Both the position numbers and the translations under genes were made by a program. Of a stretch of 64,000 nt of DNA, positions 26,602-34,233 are shown piece after piece (positions within the stretch are counted from its first letter, which is position 1; every line of letters begins with the position of its first letter). The notes beneath the pieces were generated by a model. The model was not told the DNA's origin. It was given only the letters and a program-made list of their open reading frames with translations, and did no database searches. Origin of the DNA: Cupriavidus oxalaticus (GTDB taxonomy: Bacteria > Pseudomonadota > Gammaproteobacteria > Burkholderiales > Burkholderiaceae); assembly GCF_004768545.1 (NCBI RefSeq), contig NZ_CP038634.1:1054001-1118000 (forward strand), in the 5' to 3' direction.

Positions 26602-27550
26602 GCTGCCATCGGCGCGATTGCGCCGCGCCTGTCCGACCCCGACCCCGCCGTGCGCCGCGTGGCGGTGCTGCGACTGGCCGACCTTGAAGACGAAGCCGGC
26701 GTCCCGCTGCTGCTGCAGCGGCTGCAATCCGATCCCGCCGCGGCGGTGCGCGCCGAAGCCGCGCGCACGCTGGCCAGCTGGGAGACGGATACCGTCGTGC
26801 GCGCGCTGGCTGCCGCGCTGGCCGATGCCGACCGCGAGGTGGCAGAGGCGGCAGCACTGGCACTGGCGGAACTAGGACGCAGACTCCGGCGCGGCCGTGC
26901 TGCCCTGGGTCACGCATCAGGATCCCTTTGTCCGCGCGTCAGCCTGGCGCGGCCTGCGCGAATTGCGCTACGCGCCGGGCTTCGCTGCCGCGATGGCGGC
27001 GCTGGCCGACGCCGCCGCGCCGGTGCGGCGCGAAGCGGTGACCGTGCTGGGCTGGCTCAGGCGCAGCGAAGCGCTGCCGGCGCTGGCGCAGGTCGCCGCC
27101 AGCGATGCCGACACCGAAGTCCGGCGCGCCGCGGCCGGCGCGCTCGGCCTGGCTGCCGACGCCTCGGCGCGCAACGCGCTGCTTGCCGCGCTCGGCGACA
27201 GCGCGTGGCAGGTGCGCGAGGAAGCGGCGCAGACGCTCGGCAAGCTCAGATTTGCGGAAGCCGTGCGCCCGTTGATCGGAGCGCTGGAAGACGCCTACTG
27301 GCAGGTCCGCCTGCAGGCCGCGCGCGCATTGGGCAAGCTCGGGGACCGGCAGGCGCTGGCGCCCCTCACCGTGCAGCTTGCCCATGCAATCAGTAAGCTG
27401 CGCAAGGAAGCCGCGCTGTCGCTTGGCAGCCTGCGCGATCCCGCCGCGCTGCCGGCGCTGTCCGCCGCGGCCAGCGACGCGGACCCCGAGGTGCGCAAGG
27501 CGGTGCGGATCGCGCTGGCGCAGATCGGCCATCCGCATGGCGGGGCCTGA
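26602..27550 (+). pseudogene. HEAT-repeat protein, 5'-truncated and frameshifted
   Basis: About 315 codons of tandem HEAT/PBS-lyase-type repeats (ADADREVAEAAALALAELG; SDADTEVRRAAAGALGL; AYWQVRLQAARALGKLG), each ~30 residues with Asp-x-x-x-x-Val-Arg-x-x-Ala. The repeat frame begins abruptly at about 26602 with no start codon. A one-base shift near 26876 moves it to a second frame that runs to a stop codon at 27550. A downstream restart is possible, but a complete protein cannot be made. With the adjacent remnants it forms a decayed operon. Confidence 0.7.
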
Positions 27551-27552
27551 GC

Positions 27553-27625
27553 ATGCAGGTTCCGGCGCGGTTGGAACTGGCCAGGGTTGAAGGGACGCTG
27601 CGCATCCACTGGCCGGATGGAACGG
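27553..27625 (+). pseudogene. Possible DUF971-like stub before palindromic repeat
   Basis: Two bases after the HEAT stop codon an ATG opens a frame whose first ~25 residues (LELARVEGTLRIHWPDGTVP) look like the start of a DUF971 (gamma-butyrobetaine-hydroxylase N-terminal) domain. The frame then enters palindromic repeat copy 3 and continues as non-coding sequence into the MoaD-like gene. The reading as DUF971 comes from pattern memory only. Confidence 0.3.
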
Positions 27626-27654
27626 TCCCCTCTCCCGCGCAGTGGGAGAGGGGA
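27626..27654. repeat. Palindromic repeat copy 3 (CCCCTCTCCCGC family)
   Basis: A perfect ten-base inverted repeat: CCCCTCTCCC (27627-27636), loop GCGCAGT, GGGAGAGGGG (27644-27653), followed by AGCAAACCAGC. It is the cleanest of the three copies. It lies between the decayed plus-strand gene and the convergent MoaD-like gene, where it could stop transcription from both sides. Confidence 0.8.
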
Positions 27655-27682
27655 GCAAACCAGCAGCACCTGCGAGCAGTCG

Positions 27683-27943
27683 CTAGCCCCCCGCCAGCGC
27701 CTGCAGGATATGCACCTCATCGGTCTCCCGCAGCGGCGCATCCAGCCGCATCAACTGCGTCCGGTTAACGAAGACGCGGATATACGGCCTCAACTTTCCC
27801 TGCTCATCGACAATGCGGAACCGCATGCCCGGAAACTGCCGGTCAAGGTCGTCCAGCAGCGCGCCGATGTTCGCGCCGTGGGCTTCCACATACTCGCGCT
27901 GCCCGGTGTAGGAGAACAGCGGCGTGGCAATGCGTACTTGCAT
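27683..27943 (-). CDS. MoaD/ThiS-like ubiquitin-fold sulfur carrier
   Basis: An 86-residue beta-grasp protein ending in Ala-Gly-Gly, the C-terminus that is adenylated and thiocarboxylated in MoaD and ThiS. The strand pattern (VRIATPLFSY, IRVFVNRTQLM, DEVHILQALAGG) matches the fold. It is not in a molybdopterin cluster: its partner is the Asp-box protein gene, whose stop codon lies 14 bases upstream. Hence it may be a specialised sulfur carrier rather than the housekeeping MoaD. No E1-like or MoaE gene is in the window. Confidence 0.8.
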   Translation of the reverse strand: MQVRIATPLFSYTGQREYVEAHGANIGALLDDLDRQFPGMRFRIVDEQGKLRPYIRVFVNRTQLMRLDAPLRETDEVHILQALAGG

Positions 27944-27957
27944 GGCTGCCCTCCGAC

Positions 27958-29103
27958 TCAGGCCGGCCGCGCCACGCTGACGGCGTAGACCTGCGGCAGG
28001 TGGCTGGCGATGCAGCGCCAGTGCTCGCCTTCGTCAACACTCGCCCAGATCTCGCCGCCGGTGGTGCCGAAGTACACGCCCACCGGCCCGTGGCGGTCGG
28101 TGGCCATGGCCTGCCGCTTGACCGTGAACCAGCCCTGCTCTGGCGGCAGGCCGCGGTCCTGTCGCTGCCAGGTCTCGCCGCCGTCGCGGGTGACATAGGC
28201 CGCAGGGTGGCCGCCGGGACTGACGCGCGGCCAGACATCGCTGCCGTCCATCGGGAACACCCACACCGTGCGCGCATCGCGCGGATGCGCGACGATCGGG
28301 AAGCCGATGTCGCCCACCTCGGCCGGCATTGCCTCGCCGATGCGCTTCCACACACCTTCGCGCCGGTCCATGCGATAGATGCCGCAATGGTTCTGCTGGT
28401 AGAGGATGTCGGGATTGGCCGGGTGCTGCAGCACGCAGTGCGGATCCTGGCCGTATTCCGGGTTGGGGTCGGGCAGGAAGAGGGCCAGGCTGCCTCGGTT
28501 CAGCGGTTTCCAGTCGGCCCCCGCGTCGGTGCTCTCGAACACGCCGCCGCTGGACATGCCGATATAGAGATGACGCTTGTCGCGCGGATCGACCAGCACG
28601 GAATGCATCTTGGGCCCGTCGGGGGTGCCGTCCTGCTCGCCGCCGGTCCAGTTGCGCCACATCGGGTGGTTGTTGAAGCCCGGCACGGACTCCCACGTGG
28701 CGCCATGGTCGGTACTGCGGAACAATCCCTGCGGCGAGGTGCCGGCGTACCAGGCGCCGGGTTCGCTGGCGTGGCCGGGAGTCAGCCAGAACACATGGTC
28801 GACCACGCGGCCGGTCTCGCCTTCGGGCGCCTTGTCGAAAGCGGGCGGGCGCGTGGCCTCGGTCCAGTTGCGTCCGCCGTCGGCGGAGCGGAATACCGTC
28901 GGGCCAAGGTGGCCGGTGCGCGCGGCCATCAGCATCCGCGACGGCTCGCGGGGGTCCTGCACGATGTGGTGGATGGTGTGGCCAAGGAAGGTGGGACCTG
29001 CCACCTGCCAGTGGCCGCGGGCGGCATCGCTGGTCAGGGTCCAGGCACCCTTGGTGGTGGCGACCAGCAGCGTGATCGGGCCGGTTTCGGGGGACGTCGT
29101 CAT
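27958..29103 (-). CDS. Asp-box (BNR/sialidase-type) beta-propeller protein
   Basis: A 381-residue protein with five Asp-box motifs (S-x-D-x-G-x-x-W): SADGGRNW, STDHGATW, STDAGADW, TRDGGETW and SVDEGEHW, spread over the chain as in a beta-propeller. No signal peptide is visible, so it should be cytoplasmic, and sialidase catalytic residues are not obvious. The name 'exo-alpha-sialidase' often given to this family is therefore probably misleading. GGAG is two bases before the ATG at 29106 and five before the ATG at 29103, so I chose 29103. It is the first gene of an operon with the MoaD-like protein. Confidence 0.8.
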   Translation of the reverse strand: MTTSPETGPITLLVATTKGAWTLTSDAARGHWQVAGPTFLGHTIHHIVQDPREPSRMLMAARTGHLGPTVFRSADGGRNWTEATRPPAFDKAPEGETGRVVDHVFWLTPGHASEPGAWYAGTSPQGLFRSTDHGATWESVPGFNNHPMWRNWTGGEQDGTPDGPKMHSVLVDPRDKRHLYIGMSSGGVFESTDAGADWKPLNRGSLALFLPDPNPEYGQDPHCVLQHPANPDILYQQNHCGIYRMDRREGVWKRIGEAMPAEVGDIGFPIVAHPRDARTVWVFPMDGSDVWPRVSPGGHPAAYVTRDGGETWQRQDRGLPPEQGWFTVKRQAMATDRHGPVGVYFGTTGGEIWASVDEGEHWRCIASHLPQVYAVSVARPA

Positions 29104-29141
29104 CATGGCTCCTGCGGGAAGGCCGTTGAACGATGCATCCG

Positions 29142-29170
29142 AGTCTAGTACATGTAGACAGTGTTCACAA
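29142..29170 (-). promoter_or_regulatory. Promoter with overlapping palindromic operator
   Basis: On the minus strand a -35 TTGTGA (29165-29170) and a -10 TAGACT (29142-29147) are separated by exactly 17 bases, about 40 bases upstream of the Asp-box gene start. Over the -10 and spacer lies an inverted repeat GTCTA (29143-29147) with TAGAC (29155-29159), a seven-base gap apart. This suggests repression by a dimeric regulator such as a TetR- or MarR-type protein. No such gene is adjacent. Confidence 0.65.
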
Positions 29171-29579
29171 TTGAGATTGCACGAGTGCGATCGGCCCAAA
29201 CAGCGCCATAGCCGCATCCAGCGAGTCGGTAGACAGCAGATAAAAGCGGATATCGGCACGTTAGCTGGACATCGGCGCACAAATATGGCATAAGCATGGT
29301 TCCCCCGAATCCGACGCACCGCGCCCCCATGTCTCGCATCGTCCGCATCGCCGCATTGAACCGCCCGGCCCTGCCGGCGGCGGCGTTCGCCGTGACTTCG
29401 CAGCAACCGGGCTACGCCATTGACCACGCCCACGGCGTGGTCCGCAGCGCCGTGCTTTTCCTGGCCGTGCGGGCAGCTCGGGACACTACCCTTCAGCAGA
29501 CCTGAGCTTTCCTGCACGGCACATGGCGCGGATCGCCATCCGGCATCCGCTTGATCATGCAGCCAGGAGAAAGCCAGCC
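29171..29579. other. Intergenic region with possible small ORF
   Basis: About 410 bases upstream of the Asp-box operon promoter and of the small plus-strand peptide. A 58-codon plus-strand frame from the ATG at 29329 to 29505 (MSRIVRIAALNRPALP) has moderately biased codons but no good ribosome binding site or known family; I do not call it a gene. The segment 29215-29300 is A/T-richer. A G/C inverted stretch (CCACGCCCACGGCGTGG) lies near 29425-29441. Confidence 0.4.
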
Positions 29580-29654
29580 ATGCCTCAGCTCTACCGCCAG
29601 ACCCTTCTTGCCATGGTGGCGCTTGCCGCCCTTTACCTGCTCCTCGAAGCCTGA
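29580..29654 (+). CDS. Very small hydrophobic peptide (24 aa)
   Basis: An ATG at 29580 opens MPQLYRQTLLAMVALAALYL and ends four residues later. It has an AGGAG ribosome binding site ten bases upstream, and residues ~8-22 form one predicted membrane helix. It stops ten bases before the start of the next gene, so it could be a leader peptide or a small membrane protein in that unit. Tiny frames like this can also be chance; the good ribosome binding site is the main support. Confidence 0.4.
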   Translation: MPQLYRQTLLAMVALAALYLLLEA

Positions 29655-29663
29655 GGCGCAGCC

Positions 29664-30320
29664 ATGGTCCCGTTTCCTTCACTAGGCCCGATGTTGGGCC
29701 CGATGTTGGGCCCGATGCTGGCCCCGACTCCGGTCCTGACCCGTCCACTGGCATTGCGCATCGACGTGGAACTGGCCCCGGGCGAGATCGAGCGCGAACT
29801 GGACGCGCTCCACGAGCGCATCCACCGGCCCGGCGACCGCCTGCACGACATGCCCGCGCTGCCGGCGGGCACGCCGGCGCTGCGGCTGCGCTACCGCGAA
29901 GCCGACGGCGAGTACTACGTGTATGTGGAAGACCTGATGCAGCGGCGCCTGGCCGGCTATACCGTGTTCAACCGGCTGATCGAGGTGGGCCGGCGCGCCG
30001 ACCCATGGGTGCGTGCGCCGCACACGAAGTTTGCGCCCGCTTACCAGCGCCGCGGCATGGCCAGGGCGCTGTACCGCTGGGCGCTGGACGGCGGGCTGTG
30101 CCTGCTGAGCGGCGCCCGCCAGTCGGCAGGCGCGCACGCGCTATGGCAGGTGCTGGCCGCGGATTACGCCGGCGGCTATGTCGACCTGCGCCAGAAGACA
30201 CTGACATGGCAGGGCGAGACGGTCAGCCCGCAGCAATGCGATGGCCTCCACACGCGCCGGCTGCTGCTGGGCCGCGGCTGGACCCTGCAGCAATTCATGG
30301 CACGTACCGGCATGTACTGA
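29664..30320 (+). CDS. Hypothetical protein with N-terminal GPML repeat
   Basis: A 218-residue protein I cannot assign firmly. The middle (YTVFNRLIEV, then APAYQRRGMARALYRWAL) resembles the acetyl-CoA-binding helix of GNAT acetyltransferases (QRRGMA pattern), so an acetyltransferase-like fold is possible. The N-terminus carries three copies of Gly-Pro-Met-Leu encoded by a 12-base tandem repeat, which suggests slippage-prone length variation. It follows the 24-residue peptide by nine bases and is convergent with the next minus-strand gene. Confidence 0.7.
   Translation: MVPFPSLGPMLGPMLGPMLAPTPVLTRPLALRIDVELAPGEIERELDALHERIHRPGDRLHDMPALPAGTPALRLRYREADGEYYVYVEDLMQRRLAGYTVFNRLIEVGRRADPWVRAPHTKFAPAYQRRGMARALYRWALDGGLCLLSGARQSAGAHALWQVLAADYAGGYVDLRQKTLTWQGETVSPQQCDGLHTRRLLLGRGWTLQQFMARTGMY
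29686..29721 (+). repeat. 12-base tandem repeat, three copies (in frame)
   Basis: The unit GGCCCGATGTTG occurs three times in a row (the last copy with C for one T), encoding Gly-Pro-Met-Leu three times near the N-terminus of the following product. Because 12 is a multiple of three, gain or loss of a unit keeps the frame. Confidence 0.85.
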
Positions 30321-30346
30321 GCGCGGGCCGCGCCACGGAAGCGTCT

Positions 30347-30568
30347 TTACAGGTGCATCAGCGGCGCGACTGCGCGGGCGTTGTCGAGATAGAGCGTCCA
30401 GCCGCGGGCGAAGTAGTCGCGAACACGAGCCGACAGCGAGCGGCCGCTGCCCATGCGGGCGTAATCATCGGTCTCGCGCGCCGGTTCGGCGGCAGCACGG
30501 GCATTGGACCTGGCCTCGGGCCTGGCTTGGCGGGGTTGACGATAAAGCGTATCAGCGAGCACTTGCAT
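30347..30568 (-). CDS. Small hypothetical protein (73 aa)
   Basis: I do not recognise this 73-residue protein. It is basic, with many Ala and Arg (PRQARPEARSNARAAAEPAR) in the first half, then a more ordered C-terminal half (ARVRDYFARGWTLYLDNARA) that reads as an amphipathic helix. AAAGGA lies upstream of the ATG at 30568, which supports expression. It is convergent with the GPML-repeat gene, 26 bases apart. Confidence 0.55.
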   Translation of the reverse strand: MQVLADTLYRQPRQARPEARSNARAAAEPARETDDYARMGSGRSLSARVRDYFARGWTLYLDNARAVAPLMHL

Positions 30569-31048
30569 GGCAATATTTCCTTTTCCGGATCGGAGAAATG
30601 TTCAGTGCCTCGCAATGCATATCTGACCGGGTTCTGGCCAGCCGCGCAAGGCAGTTCAGGGTTATCCCTAGTATAGCGAAGTACCTCGTTCGGCATCCGG
30701 GTCATTACCTATAGGCCGTATATGGGTGGCGTGATAATTCCCTGCGTCCAAAGCGCCACCTGGCGGAAGCCTCGGCCTCAAAGATAATCATTCTCCACAC
30801 TCGGTATTCCGCACCGCGCATGCCGTGCATTCCGCTGCGGTTATGACGAGTCCCTCGCACTCACCTAGCCTTCAGCCTTGCCCAGATCAAGCCCGCACTA
30901 GAAGGCAACGACAAGCCGGCACACCGATAACAGCGGGTTGGCGAGGCCCTCCAGGCCTGCAGCCCAAAACAGCCAGAACCACGTGAGACAAGCCTGACGA
31001 CGCGCCGTACGACGGACGTTGCAGCGCCCTGCAAGGAGACAGTTCATC
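30569..31048. other. Long intergenic region upstream of the NCS2 permease gene
   Basis: 480 bases between the divergent small minus-strand gene and the permease. It is A/T-richer than its flanks at 30660-30800, with short sequences such as TATACT (minus strand, 30670-30680) and ACCTATAGGCC (30707-30717). No open frame, tRNA or convincing riboswitch is visible. An AAGGAGA ribosome binding site for the permease gene lies at 31033-31039. It probably contains the permease promoter and its control sites. Confidence 0.5.
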
Positions 31049-32443
31049 ATGATCGAGCAGCCCTATCCGTCGTCAGCGACGGAAGCCGATGCGGCACGCC
31101 CCAACGTCCCCGAGGTCCGGAACCGGCTCGACGCCTATTTCGAGATCACCGCGCGCGGCAGCACCCAGCGCAAGGAAGTGGTGGCGGGCATCACCACCTT
31201 CATGGCAATGGTCTACGCGGTCTTCGTCGTGCCCGGCATGCTGGGCAAGGCCGGCTTCGACACCAGCGCGGTCTTTGTCGCGGTGTGCCTGACCACCGCC
31301 TTCGGCTCGCTGCTGATGGGCCTGTGGGCCAAGCTGCCGATCGCGATCGGCTGCGCCATTTCCTTGACCGCGTTCATGGCCTTCGGCCTGGTGCTCGGCC
31401 AGGGCCTGTCGCCGGCGGTCGCGCTCGGCGCAGTGTTCCTGATGGGCCTGATCTTCACCGCGATCTCGGTGACCGGGGTGCGTTCCTGGATCCTGCGCAA
31501 CCTGCCGGCAGGCGTCGCGCATGGCACGGGCATCGGCATCGGCCTGTTCCTGCTGCTGATCGCTTCCAATGAAGTCGGCCTGGTGGTCAAGAACACCCAC
31601 GCCGGCCTGCCGGTGGCGCTGGGCAAGATTACCTCGTTCCCGGTGGTGATGTCGGTGCTCGGCCTGGCCGCGATCTTCGGCCTCGAGCGGCGCAAGGTGC
31701 CGGGCGGCATCCTGCTGGTGATCATCGCGATCTCGGCGCTGGGCCTCATCTTCGATCCGGCGGTGAAGTTCACCGGCGTGTTTGCACTGCCGTCGCTGAG
31801 CGCACCGGGCCATGCTTCGCTGATCGGCGCCATGGACCTGCGCGGCGCGCTGACCGCTGCGGTGCTGCCAAGCGTACTGGCGCTGGTGATGACCGCCGTC
31901 TTCGACGCCACCGGCACCATCCGCGCCGTGGCCGGGCAAGCCGGGCAGCTCAACGCCGCCGGCCATATCCACAACGGCGGCCGCGCGCTGACGGCGGACT
32001 CGGTCAGCTCGATCTTCTCCGGCTTCTTTGGCGGCGCACCGGCCGCGGCCTATATCGAATCGACCGTCGGCGTGGCCGCGGGCGCCAAGACCGGCCTGAC
32101 CGCCGTGGTGGTGGGCCTGCTGTTCGTGGCGGTGATGTTCTTCTCGCCGCTGGCGGCACTGGTGCCGTCGTACGCCACGGCGCCGGCGCTGATGTACGTG
32201 GGCCTGCTGATGCTGTCCAGCGTCAGCCGCCTGCATATGGATGACCTGGTCGATGCGCTGGCCGGCCTGGTCTGCGCGGTGTTTATCGTGCTGACCTGCA
32301 ATATCGTCACCGGCATCATGCTGGGCTTCTGCACCCTGGTGGTCGGCCGCGTGATCGCCGGCGAATGGCGCAAGCTCAATGTCGGCACCGTCGCCATCGC
32401 AGTGGTGCTGGCTGCCTTCTATGCCGGCGGCTGGGCGATCTGA
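31049..32443 (+). CDS. NCS2-type purine permease (AzgA-like)
   Basis: An inner-membrane nucleobase permease, 464 residues, about 12-14 helices. It resembles the AzgA/YjcD group of hypoxanthine-guanine-adenine proton symporters: [17 protein letters not shown] near the N-terminus and [11 protein letters not shown] in the second half are characteristic. The start at 31049 (MIEQPYPSS) has AAGGAGA ten bases upstream. It stands alone, ends in a strong terminator, and is convergent with the VOC gene. Confidence 0.88.
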   Translation: MIEQPYPSSATEADAARPNVPEVRNRLDAYFEITARGSTQRKEVVAGITTFMAMVYAVFVVPGMLGKAGFDTSAVFVAVCLTTAFGSLLMGLWAKLPIAIGCAISLTAFMAFGLVLGQGLSPAVALGAVFLMGLIFTAISVTGVRSWILRNLPAGVAHGTGIGIGLFLLLIASNEVGLVVKNTHAGLPVALGKITSFPVVMSVLGLAAIFGLERRKVPGGILLVIIAISALGLIFDPAVKFTGVFALPSLSAPGHASLIGAMDLRGALTAAVLPSVLALVMTAVFDATGTIRAVAGQAGQLNAAGHIHNGGRALTADSVSSIFSGFFGGAPAAAYIESTVGVAAGAKTGLTAVVVGLLFVAVMFFSPLAALVPSYATAPALMYVGLLMLSSVSRLHMDDLVDALAGLVCAVFIVLTCNIVTGIMLGFCTLVVGRVIAGEWRKLNVGTVAIAVVLAAFYAGGWAI

Positions 32444-32465
32444 TCCTGCTTGATACATCCCGCAT

Positions 32466-32568
32466 CCCGGGCAACTGGCCCGGGCTGTCCACGACAAGTT
32501 GTCTCCTCCACCGCGATCCAGGTGGATTTCAAGCCCGGGCTTCCTGCTTTCCCGGGCTGTTTTTTTTG
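32466..32568 (+). terminator. Tandem hairpins, the second a strong intrinsic terminator
   Basis: The first hairpin is CCCGGGC (32466-32472) with GCCCGGG (32478-32484). The second is AGCCCGGG (32532-32539) with CCCGGGCT (32551-32558), followed by GTTTTTTTT. The second is a textbook Rho-independent terminator for the permease gene; the first may help or be an older copy. Confidence 0.9.
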
Positions 32569-32577
32569 GTGCGCGCC

Positions 32578-32988
32578 TTACTGCGCGCCCTGCATTGCCG
32601 CCGTATCCATGTACACCAGTTCCCAGACATGGCCATCCAGATCCTGGAAGCCATGCCCGTACATAAATCCCAGGTCCATCGGCGGCTTGTAGGTATTGCC
32701 GCCCGCGGTCACCGCGGCATTCACCATTTCATCCACGCGCGCTCGGCTTTCCATCGACAGGCACACCAGCACTTCGGTGAATTTGCGCGCATCGCAGATG
32801 TCATTCGGTGAAAAGCTGCGGAATTTGGCTTCGGTCAGCAGCATCACGAAAATGTTCTCGCCAACGATCATGCAGGTGGCGGTGTCATCGGTAAATTGCG
32901 GATTGAAGGTAAAGCCAAGACTGGTAAAGAACGCGATCGACTCTTGCAGGTCGCGTACTGGCAAATTGACAAAGATCTGCTGGTTCAT
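32578..32988 (-). CDS. VOC-superfamily (glyoxalase-like) protein
   Basis: A 136-residue single-unit VOC-fold protein (MNQQIFVNLPVRDLQESIAF), with two beta-alpha-beta modules. The C-terminal segment GHGFQDLDGHVWELVYMD is typical of the glyoxalase/bleomycin-resistance/dioxygenase group. It is close to the PhnB/YaeR-type small lactoylglutathione lyase relatives. Metal-ligand residues cannot be assigned with confidence. It is convergent with the permease gene and stands alone. Confidence 0.85.
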   Translation of the reverse strand: MNQQIFVNLPVRDLQESIAFFTSLGFTFNPQFTDDTATCMIVGENIFVMLLTEAKFRSFSPNDICDARKFTEVLVCLSMESRARVDEMVNAAVTAGGNTYKPPMDLGFMYGHGFQDLDGHVWELVYMDTAAMQGAQ

Positions 32989-33267
32989 GACGTCTCCGGA
33001 AAGCGTTGTACAACGCAGAGAACCAGTCTAGGTGCAAAATCCGGTAGCGCCAGCTTTTTCCTTTCCCGGAAATTGGAGCGGCGGCATTGCCATTCGCCGC
33101 ACTAGGAGCACCGCAATGGCGCGCATCGGTGCGCTGTAAAACAGTGAGGCTGTGCGCAAACACAATCAATCCGTGCAATCCCCGTTATTTTTTGTAAAAT
33201 TTTTATGTCTACCGACACCTGAGGTTCTAGTAACATGCAGCGGCCTAATTGCAGAAAGGGGAAATGA

Positions 33268-33582
33268 ATGGCGACATACAAGCAACTCCTGGCAGAGAAA
33301 GAAGCGCTGGAAGCCAAGCTGAATGAAGTGCGTGCGACGGAAGTCGCCGGTGTGATCGACAAAATCCGCGAACTGATGACCGAATATGGCCTGACCGCGG
33401 AAGACATCATGCCCCGGCGCAGGCGCGGCCGCCCCGCGGGTTCCGCCGGCAAGGCGGCCGCCTCGGGTTCGACGCTGCCCCCCAAGTACATGGATCCCAA
33501 GACCGGCAAGACCTGGTCCGGCCGCGGCCGCGCCCCGGCATGGCTGGGCAAGCGCCCCGAGCGCTTCCTGATCGAGCAGTAA
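33268..33582 (+). CDS. H-NS-family nucleoid protein
   Basis: A 104-residue H-NS-type DNA-binding protein. Residues ~1-55 form the coiled-coil oligomerisation part (KQLLAEKEALEAKLNEV), followed by a basic linker (PRRRRGRPAGS) and the C-terminal DNA-binding domain with WSGRGRAPAWL. It would coat and silence A/T-rich DNA. The strong ribosome binding site (AAAGGGGA) lies just upstream, and the 80 bases before it are notably A/T-rich, as for many hns promoters. A G/C hairpin follows the stop codon. Confidence 0.92.
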   Translation: MATYKQLLAEKEALEAKLNEVRATEVAGVIDKIRELMTEYGLTAEDIMPRRRRGRPAGSAGKAAASGSTLPPKYMDPKTGKTWSGRGRAPAWLGKRPERFLIEQ

Positions 33583-33583
33583 T

Positions 33584-33604
33584 CCCGCCTGTCGGCCAGG
33601 CGGG
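33584..33604 (+). terminator. G/C hairpin after the H-NS gene
   Basis: CCCGCCTG (33584-33591) pairs with CAGGCGGG (33597-33604) around a five-base loop, beginning just after the stop codon. No T-run follows, so it is a probable but not classic terminator. It lies between the convergent H-NS and lipoprotein genes. Confidence 0.6.
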
Positions 33605-33648
33605 GGCCTGCCCGGCGCGCTATCGTTCCGGCGCCGCCCAGGGCGCCG

Positions 33649-34233
33649 TCACAGCGCCTGGCACACATACTCCTTGCGCAGCGCGCGGAAGCCCTTCTGC
33701 GTCGGTTCCGCCGTCAGGCGCGCGCCGCCGGCTTCCAGCGGCTGCATCCGCAATACCTGCGCCGAGCACTGGCTCGCGCTCTCGTCACGCTGATACCGGA
33801 TTTCATAGAGGCCGCCCGGCGCGGGCACGAACGACACCCCGGCCGCGCAGCGCTGCTCCGGCAACGGCGGCTCGGCGATGGACGTCACGGCCACGTAGAT
33901 GCGCCGGCCTGCCTCGACCAGCCGTTCGCGCGTGCGTTCCGGCGGCTCGGGCGAGCGCCCCGGCAGGCCCAGTTCGCGATCCCGTCCCATTGCCGACAAC
34001 TGCTTGCCCGTGCCGGCCAGGATCAGCGGCCGTGCTGGCACCGGGCACCTGGCCGGGTCGACCACCGCGAAAGAGGTGATTTCTTCGGTATTGGTCAGCA
34101 GCCGCACGCTGGCCGTGGGGGCGCCCGATGGCACCCGGTATTGCGCCACGCAGCCGCATAGTGCCGCGGTGGCGGCCAATGTGGCGAGGCAGGTCAGGCG
34201 GGAGGGGACTGCGGACGACCGGTCATGGCGCAT
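33649..34233 (-). CDS. Hypothetical lipoprotein
   Basis: A 194-residue exported lipoprotein. The signal ends in a lipobox (TAALCGC, Cys at about residue 28), so the mature protein should be lipid-anchored; the next residues VAQY give no strong inner-membrane retention signal. The rest contains a mostly polar, Cys-containing domain (QRCAAGVSFVPA; SASQCSAQVLRM) of no family I recognise. The ATG at 34233 (MRHDRSS) is chosen because it gives a standard-length signal; frames that start further upstream add no signal features. Confidence 0.7.
   Translation of the reverse strand: MRHDRSSAVPSRLTCLATLAATAALCGCVAQYRVPSGAPTASVRLLTNTEEITSFAVVDPARCPVPARPLILAGTGKQLSAMGRDRELGLPGRSPEPPERTRERLVEAGRRIYVAVTSIAEPPLPEQRCAAGVSFVPAPGGLYEIRYQRDESASQCSAQVLRMQPLEAGGARLTAEPTQKGFRALRKEYVCQAL

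Noticed and set aside
29296..29505. A 69-codon plus-strand frame upstream of the small peptide
   Set aside because: Codon bias is moderate, but there is no ribosome binding site and no similarity I can recognise.
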